Notes: generated by a model from the sequence alone, not told the origin. A stretch of DNA of 64,000 bases from Polycladomyces zharkentensis (GCF_016938855.1 NZ_JAFHAP010000008.1:579889-643888), one strand, 5' to 3'. Shown: positions 1 to 8,764, counted from the stretch's first letter. Translations and numbers: made by a program.

Positions 1-215
1 AAACCTTGGTTTAACTCCAGCCGCCCTTCACCCACCGCTTTGATCAAATGAACGCGGCCACGCGGGGAATGAGCCTCCAATTGCTCTTCCTGATAGGTGG
101 GGCACGCGTCCAAACACATTCCGCAATGAATGCATTTCGACCACTTATCCGGGTCAGGCGGATCGGCAAACGGAAATCCCGTCAATGGTTTCGTTTCCTT
201 GATCGGGTCGGACAT
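1..215 (-). CDS. glcF: Glycolate oxidase iron-sulfur subunit GlcF, N-terminal part (cut by window edge)
   Basis: Only the first 71 or so codons lie in the window; the rest runs off the left edge. The translation starts MSDPIKETKPLTGFPFADPP and contains CIHCGMCLDACP at about residues 28-39, a classic CxxCxxCxxxCP [4Fe-4S] ferredoxin motif, then SPRGRVHLIKA, typical of the GlcF/LutA/GlpC-type electron-transfer subunit. It begins 3 bases after the glcE stop on the same strand, so the two are one operon. In the family, GlcF passes electrons from the flavoprotein subunits to the membrane quinone pool during glycolate (or D-lactate) oxidation. Confidence 0.85.
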   Translation of the reverse strand, partial: MSDPIKETKPLTGFPFADPPDPDKWSKCIHCGMCLDACPTYQEEQLEAHSPRGRVHLIKAVGEGRLELNQG

Positions 216-218
216 GGT

Positions 219-1595
219 TTAGATCCCTCCTACCCATCGTCCCGGTTGAAATCGCCCTTCAGGATCCAATTGCGCTTTGATCTTCCGCATGAGAAACAGT
301 CCGGCCGGCGTTCTTCCCCAAACGGGAATGAGCTCTTTAAAAAAGAAAGGCGCATGCAGGATGACCACATAACCAAGTTGCTCTTCTATCCGCTGCCTGA
401 CTTTTTCGAGCAGTTCTTTTGCCATTAGCCACTGATCCCGTTTCGGCTGCAATATGGCAAATGTAATTCCCGTGCCCGTTCCCCCGTGAATCATCGCATC
501 AATTCCCAGTTCTTCGGCCAGATAGTGAATCATTTGAACAGCAGCGGCCACTTGATCGGGAAGGGTGCTTATCTTGACAGCGACTTTCGCAGCGGAACTT
601 TCCGAATCTTTGGCGTGAGGCATAAGCTCGCCAAAGGCTCGCCATAACGCTGCCGCCCATTCGTTTCGAAAAGTTTCCCGGAGCCTGATGCCTTCTTCCT
701 TTGCCCATTTCAAAACTTGATCTTGTTCTTTGTCCACGGCTTTGGCTTCGTCTTCAAAACCGATCATCAATCCGAACGTGGCGTGTTCACCGGGCAAAAG
801 CGCTGACAACACCGAGGAATTCACTATTTCTATCGCCGACGGTTCCAATGAAGAGTCCAATATGCGTCGGCTGAGCCGCAACAGGGCGTTCACATCCGAA
901 TGTTCCAACATGATCACCGTTTCCTCAGGGGGAAGGGGACGCAATTTGAATGTGCACTCCGTAATGATCCCCAAGGTTCCGAACGAGCCGACGAACAACT
1001 TGTTCATATCGTATCCGGCGACATTTTTGACGACTTTGCCGCCGGTACGAATGACCTGGCCGTCGGCCAAAATCACCCTGAGACCGATAACCCAATCGCG
1101 CGGAGTTCCGTACTTTAACCGTTTGGGTCCCGTCAGGGCCGCAGCCACGATCCCCCCTGCCGTTCTCATCTCCGGCCAACCCGGATCCAGCGGCAGCATC
1201 TGGCCTTTTTCCTTCAATACCGCTTGTAAATGACTGAGTAGCGTGCCCGCTTGCACCGTAACCGTCAAGTCGCCAACCGAATGTTCTGTAACCTGATGAT
1301 ATCCGGCCAAAGATAAGGTGACCGCCTCTTTTTGGACAGGATTGCCGTATCCGGCGAGTGCCCCCTGGCCTTCGGGCAAAATTGACACTTGCGATTCGCC
1401 GGCCCAGCGGATCACCTTGACCGCCTCTTGCTCCGATTCGGGAAAGACGACCCAATCACTCGCTGGACCGTATTCGGAACCCTTCGCTGGAAATGTTTGT
1501 ACTTTGTCCGTCCCCAACTGTTCGATCAACCGGCTGATGTCCGTATTGGTTACATCGCTTTTACTCACGGTAACAGCCCTCTCTCCCGTAATCAA
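219..1595 (-). CDS. glcE: FAD-binding glycolate oxidase subunit GlcE
   Basis: A 458-residue FAD-binding PCMH-type oxidase subunit. The FAD domain covers about residues 45-225, with GGIVAAALTGPKRLKYGTPR and GGKVVKNVAGYDMNKLFVGS, both closer to GlcE (VMKNVAGYD-type) than to GlcD. The C-terminal FAD-oxidase domain ends with LDPEGRFQPGRWVGGI, the usual GlcE/GlcD tail. It is followed after 3 bases by glcF and preceded by a GntR/FCD regulator on the same strand. A separate glcD catalytic subunit is not seen between them; it may lie beyond the left edge or be absent. Substrate could be glycolate or another 2-hydroxy acid. Confidence 0.8.
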   Translation of the reverse strand: MITGERAVTVSKSDVTNTDISRLIEQLGTDKVQTFPAKGSEYGPASDWVVFPESEQEAVKVIRWAGESQVSILPEGQGALAGYGNPVQKEAVTLSLAGYHQVTEHSVGDLTVTVQAGTLLSHLQAVLKEKGQMLPLDPGWPEMRTAGGIVAAALTGPKRLKYGTPRDWVIGLRVILADGQVIRTGGKVVKNVAGYDMNKLFVGSFGTLGIITECTFKLRPLPPEETVIMLEHSDVNALLRLSRRILDSSLEPSAIEIVNSSVLSALLPGEHATFGLMIGFEDEAKAVDKEQDQVLKWAKEEGIRLRETFRNEWAAALWRAFGELMPHAKDSESSAAKVAVKISTLPDQVAAAVQMIHYLAEELGIDAMIHGGTGTGITFAILQPKRDQWLMAKELLEKVRQRIEEQLGYVVILHAPFFFKELIPVWGRTPAGLFLMRKIKAQLDPEGRFQPGRWVGGI

Positions 1596-1617
1596 ACAAG
1601 ATCATGGTGCGGGTGTG

Positions 1618-2271
1618 TTATTTTTCACCTTGATACAATTCAATAAAGGATTGTTTCTGATTATGTAAATGTTGTTCCATTTCTTGCTCCGCCGTTCCGT
1701 TTTGAAGTCCTTCTATAATGCTCCGATGTTCACGAACAACTTCTTCGCGCCTGGACGCTCGGTGTAAAACCCGCATGCCAATCCGGCGAATCAGGTCTGA
1801 CGTTTGGTTAAAAACGGAGATCAACCGCTCGTTATCCGTAAGCTCAAACAGCACTTTGTGAAAATCTTTGTCCAATCGCATGAAATCAACATCGCTCATT
1901 TGCGACGGATCGGTATTCATCGCTGCCGTGATCGCTTGCAATTGATCCAAGTTTTTCCGGTTGATCATCTGCTGAACTTTACGGACAACGCCGATTTCCA
2001 ACATAAAACGCAATTCAAATACATCATGGATATCCTTAATGGTAATCGGCGAGATAAAGGTCCCTTTATAAGGGAGGTTATAGACCCATCCTTCCGCTTC
2101 AAGCGTTTGAACAGCTTCACGGAAGGGAGTGCGGCTGATTCCGAACCGCTCTAACGCCACCCGCTCCGTAATCATCTCATGATCCTGCAATATCCCGCGT
2201 ATAATCGCTTCTTTCAAAATTGTATACGCTTGCACTTTGAGCGGCTTGGGATTGGATAAAAACAGCTCCAC
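1618..2271 (-). CDS. GntR family transcriptional regulator, FCD domain
   Basis: About 217 residues. An N-terminal winged helix (roughly residues 8-75; EAIIRGILQDHEMITERVAL, then FGISRTPFREAVQTLEAEGW) is followed by an all-helical FCD ligand domain with the metal-ligand-like residues of the family (DKDFHKVLF, REHRSIIEGL). The start is taken at the GTG at 2271, because AAGGGGG lies about 7 bases upstream; an ATG 17 codons further up has no such site. The gene precedes glcE on the same strand with a 22-base gap, so it probably senses a 2-hydroxy acid and controls the operon, as GlcC and LldR do. Confidence 0.8.
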   Translation of the reverse strand: MELFLSNPKPLKVQAYTILKEAIIRGILQDHEMITERVALERFGISRTPFREAVQTLEAEGWVYNLPYKGTFISPITIKDIHDVFELRFMLEIGVVRKVQQMINRKNLDQLQAITAAMNTDPSQMSDVDFMRLDKDFHKVLFELTDNERLISVFNQTSDLIRRIGMRVLHRASRREEVVREHRSIIEGLQNGTAEQEMEQHLHNQKQSFIELYQGEK

Positions 2272-2320
2272 ATCTTTCCCCCTTTCCAGCCATGCTCCGG
2301 TTGGTGATCGTATATCGTAC

Positions 2321-2360
2321 ACAATATATTATACATAATATTGATACTATTTGTATATAC
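2321..2360 (-). promoter_or_regulatory. Promoter and possible operator of the FCD regulator-glcEF operon
   Basis: On the minus strand a TATAAT -10 box (2333-2328) sits in a very A/T-rich stretch. CAATAT and ATATTG arms spaced by 10 bases (2323-2344) form a dyad over the -10, a plausible self-binding site for the FCD regulator. No good -35 is seen. The assignment rests on position and symmetry only. Confidence 0.45.
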
Positions 2361-2408
2361 GAAATTTTCTTTCCGAAACAGGCACATGCATCGACTCCAC
2401 TCTTCTTT

Positions 2409-2432
2409 GCCACCTCTCCGGTGGCTTTTTTG
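2409..2432 (+). terminator. Rho-independent terminator without an obvious gene
   Basis: GCCACC and GGTGGC arms around a TCTCC loop are followed by TTTTTTG on the plus strand. No plus-strand gene precedes it here, so it may be left from a gene lost when IS elements rearranged this spot. Confidence 0.55.
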
Positions 2433-2450
2433 TTGGCTGTGAATCTATTG

Positions 2451-2593
2451 TGACTTGCCCCACACGGCTGAAGCAACGGAGGCACTCCCTTTGGTCTCCG
2501 TGGTCTTCCCGCTTCATCGAGCGTGACAACCCACATCCACCCACGATGACTTCGTCCAAACCTGGGTGATTTTCGTAACGAGTTTTCGCTCAC
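2451..2593 (-). repeat. Dispersed repeat R1, copy a
   Basis: A copy of the repeat called R1 here. Read on the minus strand its order is: GCGAAAACTCG hairpin end, ATCACCCAGG, TTGGACGAAG, GTGGATGTGGGTTG, CGATGAAGCG, GACCAAAGGGAGTGCCT, CTTCAGCCGTGTGGGG, AAGTCAC. Eight further copies lie at 15.0, 35.8, 38.9, 42.2, 44.6, 51.4, 58.3 and 63.8 kb. The end with GCCGTGTGG resembles the right end of the tnpB element at 10.7 kb, so R1 is probably a non-autonomous IS200/IS605-type element. Confidence 0.7.
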
Positions 2594-2639
2594 ATAGTCG
2601 TTTTAAGGTGTTTTCGCACTTATCAACTCCACTGTACTC

Positions 2640-2735
2640 TGTCGGACTTGCGAGAGGGACCAAGCCCTCCCGCGTCCGACGCTCATTTTATCCCGACTTG
2701 AAGGGCTGGGTTTTCCCGCTCCTTCTTTAACACCT
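2640..2735 (+). mobile_element. IS200/IS605-type right-end scar (R2), copy a
   Basis: Sequence of the form GTCGGACGCGG ... TTTTATCCCGACTTGAAGGG ... GGGTTTTCCCGCTC. It matches the segment at 50.96-51.06 kb (other strand) almost throughout, and a shorter piece at 8.85 kb just behind a decayed tnpB. The CCTTCA/GGGAAAA hairpin style is that of TnpB-element right ends, where the guide RNA is made. It abuts the clipped 5' end of the gene at 2753. Confidence 0.6.
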
Positions 2736-2752
2736 TCGATCTCTTAGAAACC

Positions 2753-3442
2753 ATGCGCGAAAGCAATATATACAGAAACGAAATCCAACACGAAGAAGAA
2801 GGTCTCTACAGCATCACGACAAAGCCGGGATTCGCCATCGGTCAAACGGCCTATCTTGTTCAAAATAAAGGTTTTAATCTCCTATGGGATTGTATTACAT
2901 ACCTGGATGACAGAACATTAGAGGAAGTAAAGAAGTTGGGAGGAGTTCAAGCTCTTGCCCTCTCCCATCCTCACTACTATTCAGCTCAAGTTGAGTGGGC
3001 GGAGGCACTCGATGCGACGATTTATATCCACGAAGATGATCAAGAATGGGTTATGCGTCCGAGTGATAAAATTCAATTTTGGTCGGGTGAAACATTGGAA
3101 CTGTCAGAAGGTCTCACTCTTCATCGTCTGGGAGGACACTTTAAAGGTGGAACAGTTCTCCATTGGGAAAACGGTAACGATGGAAAAGGAGTTCTCCTTA
3201 CAGGGGATATCATCCAAGTTGTTGCAGACCGCAAGTGGGTAAGCTTTATGTATAGCTATCCAAACCTGATCCCGCTACCGGCTAAAAAAGTAGCGGAGAT
3301 GGCAGAGAAAGTGAAAAGACTAAAGTTTGATCGTCTATACAATGCTTTCCATCGAATTGTAATGGAGAATGCCAATGAATCTGTACAAAAATCCGCCGAA
3401 AGATATATTGCTGCACTGGAAGGTAGATTATTTACAACGTAA
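2753..3442 (+). CDS. MBL-fold metallo-hydrolase, probably 5'-truncated
   Basis: A 229-residue metallo-beta-lactamase-fold protein: SHPHYYSAQVEWAEAL (HxHxx metal motif, residues about 69-84), GGHFKGGTVLHW, LLTGDIIQV and NAFHRIV carry the expected metal ligands. Related proteins normally start with a short Cys-rich knuckle and a WTTLEE-like linker before this point. Here the reading frame stays open upstream of the ATG (...NTFDLLET-M) until it meets the IS right-end scar at about 2735, and no ribosome site precedes the ATG. I infer that insertion removed the promoter and the first 30-50 codons. The catalytic part is intact, so function cannot be excluded. Confidence 0.7.
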   Translation: MRESNIYRNEIQHEEEGLYSITTKPGFAIGQTAYLVQNKGFNLLWDCITYLDDRTLEEVKKLGGVQALALSHPHYYSAQVEWAEALDATIYIHEDDQEWVMRPSDKIQFWSGETLELSEGLTLHRLGGHFKGGTVLHWENGNDGKGVLLTGDIIQVVADRKWVSFMYSYPNLIPLPAKKVAEMAEKVKRLKFDRLYNAFHRIVMENANESVQKSAERYIAALEGRLFTT

Positions 3443-3476
3443 ACCAGTGTTCTGCCATGATACTGGTTTATTGTTT
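3441..3476 (+). terminator. Terminator of the metallo-hydrolase gene
   Basis: AAACCAGT and ACTGGTTT arms around a 13-base loop, followed by ATTGTTT, directly at the stop codon of the preceding gene. Confidence 0.6.
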
Positions 3477-3638
3477 GAGCATCCTGACATTCGCCTAATG
3501 AAATCAAAAAAAAAGCCCTTGATGAAGGAGCGGACGTTACCTCAAATCAAGAAGGGGAGCACGTATCTCCGCCAAGCCGCATATAAACGGTTCAAGGCGA
3601 AAAACGCGTCCCCTTCTCGCATGTTTATCCGGTTCCCA

Positions 3639-4196
3639 TTATGCCCGGGAAACGTATTCGCCGGTCCGGGTGTCGATGATCAGCCGGTCGCCCACGTTGA
3701 CGAACAGCGGCACCTGTACGACCAAGCCCGTTTCCAACGTGGCCGATTTGCTTCCGCCCGTCGCGGTATCTCCCTTGATACCCGGTTCGGTGTCGGTCAC
3801 TTCCAACTCCACCGTATTGGGCAGTTGCACACCGATGGTTTCCCCTTGGTAGATCATGATGTTGACATTCATGTTTTCCTTCAGGAATTTGACCTCCCGC
3901 TCCAGACGCTCGGCCGGCAGGCTGATCTGCTCGTAAGTCTCATTGTCCATAAACGTGTACTCACCGCCGCTTTCATACAGGTATTGCATTTGGCGGGTTT
4001 CCACGTGTGCACGCGGCACTTTTTCCCCGGCGCGGAATGTCCGCTCCTGAATGTTGCCGTTGCGCAGGTTGCGCAGTTTGGAACGGACGAACGCCGCCCC
4101 TTTCCCCGGTTTGACGTGTTGGAACTCCAATACTTGCCACACGTCACCGTCCAGCTCGATTGTCAATCCAGTACGAAAATCATTTACCGAGATCAT
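3639..4196 (-). CDS. efp: Translation elongation factor P
   Basis: A full-length 185-residue EF-P with the three usual beta-barrel domains. The N-terminal KOW-like domain has [18 protein letters not shown], whose loop PGKGAAF carries the lysine that is modified in Bacillus. The C-terminal domain ends with [13 protein letters not shown] binds ribosomes stalled at polyproline stretches and promotes peptide bond formation. It is the last gene of the aroQ-yqhT-efp run, about 40 bases after yqhT, the same order as around B. subtilis yqhT-efp. Confidence 0.97.
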   Translation of the reverse strand: MISVNDFRTGLTIELDGDVWQVLEFQHVKPGKGAAFVRSKLRNLRNGNIQERTFRAGEKVPRAHVETRQMQYLYESGGEYTFMDNETYEQISLPAERLEREVKFLKENMNVNIMIYQGETIGVQLPNTVELEVTDTEPGIKGDTATGGSKSATLETGLVVQVPLFVNVGDRLIIDTRTGEYVSRA

Positions 4197-4235
4197 CGCA
4201 TGTCTCCTCCAAACTCGATAAGATGAAGCCGATCG

Positions 4236-5306
4236 CTATTCGATCACGATCAGGTTTTTGGGGCTGTGCGTCAGCACTTCCTTGCCCTGCTCGGTCACGA
4301 CCACATCGTCCTCGATGCGAACGCCGCCAAAACCGGGCAAATAAATACCCGGTTCAACCGTGACCACCATTCCGGATTGTAACACGGTTTCCCCGTTGAC
4401 GGAAAGAGTCGGGGCTTCGTGAATTTCCAAGCCGATGCCGTGGCCGGTGCTGTGCCCGAACTGCTCGCCGTATCCCCGGTCGGTAATGATATCCCGGGCA
4501 ACCTTGTCTACATCGCGTCCGGTCACTCCCGGACGAACCGCCTCCAATGCTGCTTGTTGGGCATGCAGCACAATATCGTAAATTTCCCGTTGCCGCTCGT
4601 TCGGTTTTCCTAATACAATGGTGCGCGTGATGTCCGAACAATATCCCTCATAAAGGGCGCCGAAATCCAGCGTGACCAAATCACCCTTCTCCAGCACCCG
4701 GTCCGAAGCCACGCCGTGCGGAAGTGCCGAACGCGGACCGGAGGCGACGATGATGTCAAATGAGGAAGAATCGGCCCCTTTTTCGCGCATGAGAAACTCC
4801 AGGCGAAAAGCGATGTCCCGCTCGCGCAGTCCGGGGCGGATCTCCTTGAGGATTTCCGCAAACACCTCGTCAACGATTCGCGCCGCACGACGCAACGTCT
4901 CCAACTCATCGGCATCCTTGGTTTCGCGCAGCTTTTCCACCATATTGCTTACCGGGACCACTTCCACCCCGTCGAGGATGGACTTCAGCTTTTCGGCACG
5001 GGCATACACGAGATGATCCTGTTCAAACGCCAGCCGGCTGACATTCCATTCGCGGCACAACCCCGCCACCGTGCGGAACGGCTCGCCCCCGACACGCACC
5101 ACATCCAGATGAGGGGCTTGTTTTTGTGCCTGCTCCACATACCGGAAGTCGACCAGCAGTTTCGCCTCCTTTTCCGTGACCAGCACCATGCCCGCAGTGC
5201 CTGTAAACCCGGTCAGATATCTTCTGTTCATCGGATGGGTGACGAGCAAGGCTTCGAGATCTTGTTCTTTCAACCGTTCACGCAATCGGTCGATCCGCTT
5301 TTTCAA
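4236..5306 (-). CDS. yqhT: M24-family Xaa-Pro peptidase (YqhT-like)
   Basis: A cytoplasmic metallopeptidase that cleaves peptides next to proline. The N-terminal creatinase-like domain (residues 1-125, with RYLTGFTGTAG) is followed by a pita-bread catalytic domain holding all five metal ligands: VTLDFGALYEGYCSDITRT (two Asp), GHSTGHGIGLEIHE (His), VVTVEPGIYLP and GGVRIEDDVVV (two Glu). The start is set at TTG 5306, 7 bases after AGGAGG; an ATG at 5324 overlaps the aroQ stop but has no ribosome site. At about 356 residues it has the family length. Co-transcribed with aroQ and efp. Confidence 0.92.
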   Translation of the reverse strand: MKKRIDRLRERLKEQDLEALLVTHPMNRRYLTGFTGTAGMVLVTEKEAKLLVDFRYVEQAQKQAPHLDVVRVGGEPFRTVAGLCREWNVSRLAFEQDHLVYARAEKLKSILDGVEVVPVSNMVEKLRETKDADELETLRRAARIVDEVFAEILKEIRPGLRERDIAFRLEFLMREKGADSSSFDIIVASGPRSALPHGVASDRVLEKGDLVTLDFGALYEGYCSDITRTIVLGKPNERQREIYDIVLHAQQAALEAVRPGVTGRDVDKVARDIITDRGYGEQFGHSTGHGIGLEIHEAPTLSVNGETVLQSGMVVTVEPGIYLPGFGGVRIEDDVVVTEQGKEVLTHSPKNLIVIE

Positions 5307-5320
5307 CAGGTATCCTCCTC

Positions 5321-5764
5321 TCATTCGATCAGCCCCAACCGAATCGCTACCGCCCGGAGAGCCAGCTCATAGCTGAGAAAGCCGAGTCCCGCGATTTGAC
5401 CGACGGCGGCCGGCGCCGTGACAGAATGCGCCCGAAACGCTTCGCGATTATGTATGTTGGACAGATGTACCTCGATCGCAGGTACTTCCACAGAGGCCAA
5501 GGCGTCCCGAAGGGCGTAACTGTAGTGTGTCAATGCACCGGGGTTGATGATGAGATGATCAAACGTTCCATCCGCGGCATGAATCCGGTCAATCAATTCT
5601 CCTTCATGGTTGGACTGAAACGTTTCCACTTTCAACCCCCATGCACGACCCATTTCTTCCAGACGGCGGTTTAGCTCTGCCAATGTTTTTCGGCCATATA
5701 CACCGGGCTCCCTTTTCCCCAGCCGGTTCAAATTGGGGCCGTGCAGCACGAGTACCTTCGGCAT
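5321..5764 (-). CDS. aroQ: Type II 3-dehydroquinate dehydratase
   Basis: Third step of the shikimate pathway (3-dehydroquinate to 3-dehydroshikimate). The 147-residue protein shows the AroQ signatures: LHGPNLNRLGKREPGVYG (with the catalytic Tyr at its end), NHEGELIDRIH, INPGALTHYSYALRDAL and EVHLSNIHNREAFRAHS. The start is the ATG at 5764, preceded by GGAGGTGTGCCG; upstream in-frame codons look like non-coding leader. First gene of the operon aroQ-yqhT-efp. Confidence 0.95.
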   Translation of the reverse strand: MPKVLVLHGPNLNRLGKREPGVYGRKTLAELNRRLEEMGRAWGLKVETFQSNHEGELIDRIHAADGTFDHLIINPGALTHYSYALRDALASVEVPAIEVHLSNIHNREAFRAHSVTAPAAVGQIAGLGFLSYELALRAVAIRLGLIE

Positions 5765-5788
5765 CGGCACACCTCCTCTCTCCTTCGC

Positions 5789-5800
5789 CAATTGTACCAC
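5789..5800 (-). promoter_or_regulatory. Promoter -10 of the aroQ-yqhT-efp operon
   Basis: TGGTACAAT on the minus strand (extended -10, TACAAT at 5796-5791) lies about 27 bases before the aroQ start codon. A clear -35 is not seen, as expected for extended -10 promoters. Confidence 0.5.
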
Positions 5801-5854
5801 AAAATCCCTTGTTGACGCAGAATTTCACCGGATAACTGCGACGAACGCCGTTTC

Positions 5855-5866
5855 TGTGATACAATG
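5855..5866 (+). promoter_or_regulatory. Promoter -10 of yqhQ
   Basis: TGTGATACAAT on the plus strand (TACAAT 5860-5865, preceded by TGN) lies about 75 bases before the yqhQ start and diverges from the aroQ promoter. Confidence 0.45.
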
Positions 5867-5941
5867 GGAATACATCACAACACAAGAACGTATTTTCGAC
5901 CGTTCTTCTATATGGAAATTACAAAAAGGCGGTGTGGGTAA

Positions 5942-6904
5942 GTGTCGGAAAAACCAGTCGCATACGGCGGGCAGGCCGTCATCGAAGGGGTGATGTTCGG
6001 AGGGCGTTATGTTCAAGTGACCGCCATCCGACGCAAAGACGGCTCGATCGAAACCTGGGAATTGGTACGAAATCCATCACCATTTTTATCTTTCCTGAAA
6101 AAAATCCCCCTGATTCGGGGTATCGTGGCATTGATCGAGGCGAGCGCATCCGGTGCCAAGCACCTGCAATTTGCGACGGAACGATATGAATTGGATGATT
6201 CCAATGAGGAGTCCCGGCAGGAAGATCGACGTTCCCCGTCTAAATTAACCACATATATCGGTGTGGCCGTCGTCGGTGTCCTCTCTCTGGTGATCGGAAA
6301 AATCCTTTTCACCGCATTGCCGGCTTTTTTGGCCAGTGTATTGTTTGACCGGTATGTCCATAATCTGGTCACCCAAAATCTGATCGAAGGCGGCATCAAA
6401 ACTTTGCTTCTCCTTGCGTATCTTGTATTGATATCGCAGACGCCGACAGTCAAACGGGTCTTCCAATATCACGGGGCGGAACACAAAGTGATTAACGCCT
6501 ATGAATCAGGGGTAGAATTAACAATAAGAAACGTCCAACGGCAGTCCACCCTTCATTACCGATGCGGCAGCAGTTTCATCATACTGACTGTTCTTGTCGG
6601 GGTGATTGTCTACTCCTTTTTTCCCTACGACAACGTCTGGGAACGCATCGGCATCCGGCTGTTGCTTCTGCCCATGGTGGTCGGACTCTCCTACGAATTG
6701 TTGAAATTGACCAACGCTTTGCGAGATGTTCCCGGCCTCTCCTATCTGGGGTATCCCGGACTCTGGCTGCAAAAGTTGACCACCCGACAACCGGATGATG
6801 ATCAAGTGGAAGTGGCCATTGCCGCATTCAATAAAATGAGGGAGCTGGATTTGCAAACCGAAGCAACGGTCGCATCCTCCTCGCTGGCACACTCCCGTTC
6901 GTAA
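5942..6904 (+). CDS. yqhQ: DUF1385 membrane protein YqhQ
   Basis: A 320-residue integral membrane protein of the DUF1385/YqhQ family. Conserved starts: YGGQAVIEGVMFGG near the N-terminus and FQYHGAEHKVINAYESG, STLHYRCGSSFIILTVLVG in the middle. Hydrophobic segments lie at about residues 100-135, 150-165, 205-230 and 240-260. Start is GTG at 5942. Family function in Firmicutes is not firmly known. The position next to aroQ, yqhT and efp on the opposite strand matches other Bacillales. Confidence 0.9.
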   Translation: MSEKPVAYGGQAVIEGVMFGGRYVQVTAIRRKDGSIETWELVRNPSPFLSFLKKIPLIRGIVALIEASASGAKHLQFATERYELDDSNEESRQEDRRSPSKLTTYIGVAVVGVLSLVIGKILFTALPAFLASVLFDRYVHNLVTQNLIEGGIKTLLLLAYLVLISQTPTVKRVFQYHGAEHKVINAYESGVELTIRNVQRQSTLHYRCGSSFIILTVLVGVIVYSFFPYDNVWERIGIRLLLLPMVVGLSYELLKLTNALRDVPGLSYLGYPGLWLQKLTTRQPDDDQVEVAIAAFNKMRELDLQTEATVASSSLAHSRS

Positions 6905-6945
6905 GTCGGCTTTTCGGATTCTTCATGGAATGAGGGTGAATGGTC

Positions 6946-7251
6946 ATGGTAAGGCAACCAAACAACGGGTGGCGTCTGATCCTGTTCGTCTTGATGGGCA
7001 TCGGTTTCCTCCGCCTGCTCGTCGTCAATCCTGTTCAAGTATTGATTCCCCTGCTCATTGCCGGTGTTGTCTTTTACCTGTACAAGTTTCCACCGCAATG
7101 GTTTCTGCGGTGGAACATCCCCTCTCATTCCCGGTCGATCCGCCCGCGTAAAAAAGGGCGGCCGACAGGAAACCGCTTTCGTGGCAGGCGCCCTGCTTTC
7201 CGCGTGATTGAAGGCAATAAAAAGCCGGAACAAAAAACAAAAACCCCATGA
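6946..7251 (+). CDS. Small membrane protein, SA1362/YqhP-like
   Basis: About 101 residues with two predicted membrane helices (LILFVLMGIGFLRLLVV and VLIPLLIAGVVFYLYKF) and a basic, Arg/Pro-rich tail. It starts 45 bases after yqhQ; GAGGGTGA precedes the ATG at 6946 (an ATG at 6940 is too close to it). Size, layout and place beside yqhQ resemble the SA1362/YqhP proteins of Bacilli; this is an inference from context, not a clear sequence match. Confidence 0.6.
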   Translation: MVRQPNNGWRLILFVLMGIGFLRLLVVNPVQVLIPLLIAGVVFYLYKFPPQWFLRWNIPSHSRSIRPRKKGRPTGNRFRGRRPAFRVIEGNKKPEQKTKTP

Positions 7252-7442
7252 CAAATCACCACCAAGAGCGAAACCCGAATTCCAACTCGAACCAGGGTGC
7301 ATCCGGCGACCGTGGATTCCGATATATGGGTGGCCTTTTTGGATGAGTGACTTTTCAGCACAGCCATTCTGGATCGCAAGGAAAAAGGCCACCCGGAAGC
7401 CTGAATATGATACGAATACGGATTGGGCACAGACGCACAGAC

Positions 7443-7799
7443 TTAAAACAATGCATCGGTGGCCTCATCCACCACTTTGGGCGTCCCGGTGACGATCCCC
7501 AACAGATAGGGTATGGTCACGATCTGCGGATAGACAAATTCGGGTTCGGGGGACAACACCTTAACCACGATCCGGGTGTAGCCCTGTCCCGTTTCCACTT
7601 TCACCAACTGAAGCCGGTAGCCCGCATTTGGTTTTTCCCCCAGCGTGATCAACAAATAGCGACGGTTGCCATAATTGTACAAATGCGTTCCTTTTTTCTT
7701 TTTATGCTGCGACAGCCACTGCAAAACCCGGGGAGACAAGCGCGACTCCTCTCGATGGGTGATCAATCTGAACCCTCTGAAATTTTTTCTCTCTGACAT
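7443..7799 (-). CDS. PrcB C-terminal-like domain protein
   Basis: A 118-residue protein whose middle part (YGNRRYLLITLGEKPNAGYR, residues about 43-62) matches the small beta domain found at the C-terminus of the Treponema dentilisin subunit PrcB and in short Firmicute proteins of unknown role. No signal peptide is visible. The start has GGGGGAG four to five bases ahead of the ATG. It lies 15 bases after the patatin-like gene on the same strand, so both are probably co-transcribed. Confidence 0.6.
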   Translation of the reverse strand: MSERKNFRGFRLITHREESRLSPRVLQWLSQHKKKKGTHLYNYGNRRYLLITLGEKPNAGYRLQLVKVETGQGYTRIVVKVLSPEPEFVYPQIVTIPYLLGIVTGTPKVVDEATDALF

Positions 7800-7813
7800 T
7801 TTTCTCCCCCCTC

Positions 7814-8764
7814 CTATCCCGACTCCGTCGGACGAATGGTGTAGGAAACACCCCGCTTCGCCCGACGTACCGCCAAATATTCAGCGAATGTCCAGTTACG
7901 GAAAAAATTTTCCGCCGCTTGTCTGCCTGCTTCATACAGTAATCGCCGTTTTTCCTTGGAGATGTGGAATTCAATCATCTTGACGTCCAGCGATGGAACC
8001 AATATGGTCCGTACCTTTTCCTGATCCTTTATATACCGGTTGTCATGCGCCTCCATCATCGTCAGAAAGAGCGCCCGCAACAGGGTAATCGGACCAAAAA
8101 TGCGATGTTCCTCCCCGCTTAAATCGGAAACGAGGCGAAAACCGAATGTGGGCCATCGCGGTTGTTCCTGATCAAACAACCAAACCGGGAAGTTGCTGAG
8201 AATGGCACCATCGACAACATAGCAGATTTTTTTGGATATCCGGTTGACCACCTTCACCGGATCAAAAAAATACGGGATACTGCAACTCATCCGCACTGCT
8301 CGGGCCACGGTCAGTTTGACCGGATCGTATCCGTAGTCGCGATAATCATGAGGGAGAACCATCAGGTTTCCTCCGCTGATATCCGATGCGATGATGGACA
8401 ATTCACACTCTTTCAGGTCTGCAAACGTATAGACACCCCGACGTGCCAACAGCTCGCCGACCCACTTTTCCAGCGATCCGCCCGGATACAATCCCTTGTG
8501 AATCCACAACCGCAAAGCCGGACCCACATACGGAATGCGATGGTACCACGTCTTGGGCATAAACTGCAGGAAATCTTGTTCCATCATCAGTTTGTGAATG
8601 TCACAAGCGCGGTAACCAGCCGCCAGCAGCGCCGCGATGATGGACCCGGCAGACGTACCCGCCAATCGCTTCCATCGATACCCTTTCTCCTCCGCCACAG
8701 TCAGGGCCCCGACCAAACCGATGGCTTTGACCCCGCCGCCCTCAAATACCGCATCAGCCCACAA
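7814..8764 (-). CDS. Patatin-like phospholipase
   Basis: A 316-residue serine acyl hydrolase. It carries the oxyanion loop FEGGGVKAIGLVGAL near the N-terminus, the nucleophile elbow GTSAGS (about residue 40) and the catalytic aspartate in VVDGAILSNFP. These make the Ser-Asp dyad of patatin/RssA-type enzymes acting on membrane lipids or acyl esters. The start is set at TTG 8764, 7 bases after GGGAGG; the ATG at 8770 would leave only one base of spacing. Followed closely by the PrcB-like gene. Confidence 0.85.
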   Translation of the reverse strand: MWADAVFEGGGVKAIGLVGALTVAEEKGYRWKRLAGTSAGSIIAALLAAGYRACDIHKLMMEQDFLQFMPKTWYHRIPYVGPALRLWIHKGLYPGGSLEKWVGELLARRGVYTFADLKECELSIIASDISGGNLMVLPHDYRDYGYDPVKLTVARAVRMSCSIPYFFDPVKVVNRISKKICYVVDGAILSNFPVWLFDQEQPRWPTFGFRLVSDLSGEEHRIFGPITLLRALFLTMMEAHDNRYIKDQEKVRTILVPSLDVKMIEFHISKEKRRLLYEAGRQAAENFFRNWTFAEYLAVRRAKRGVSYTIRPTESG

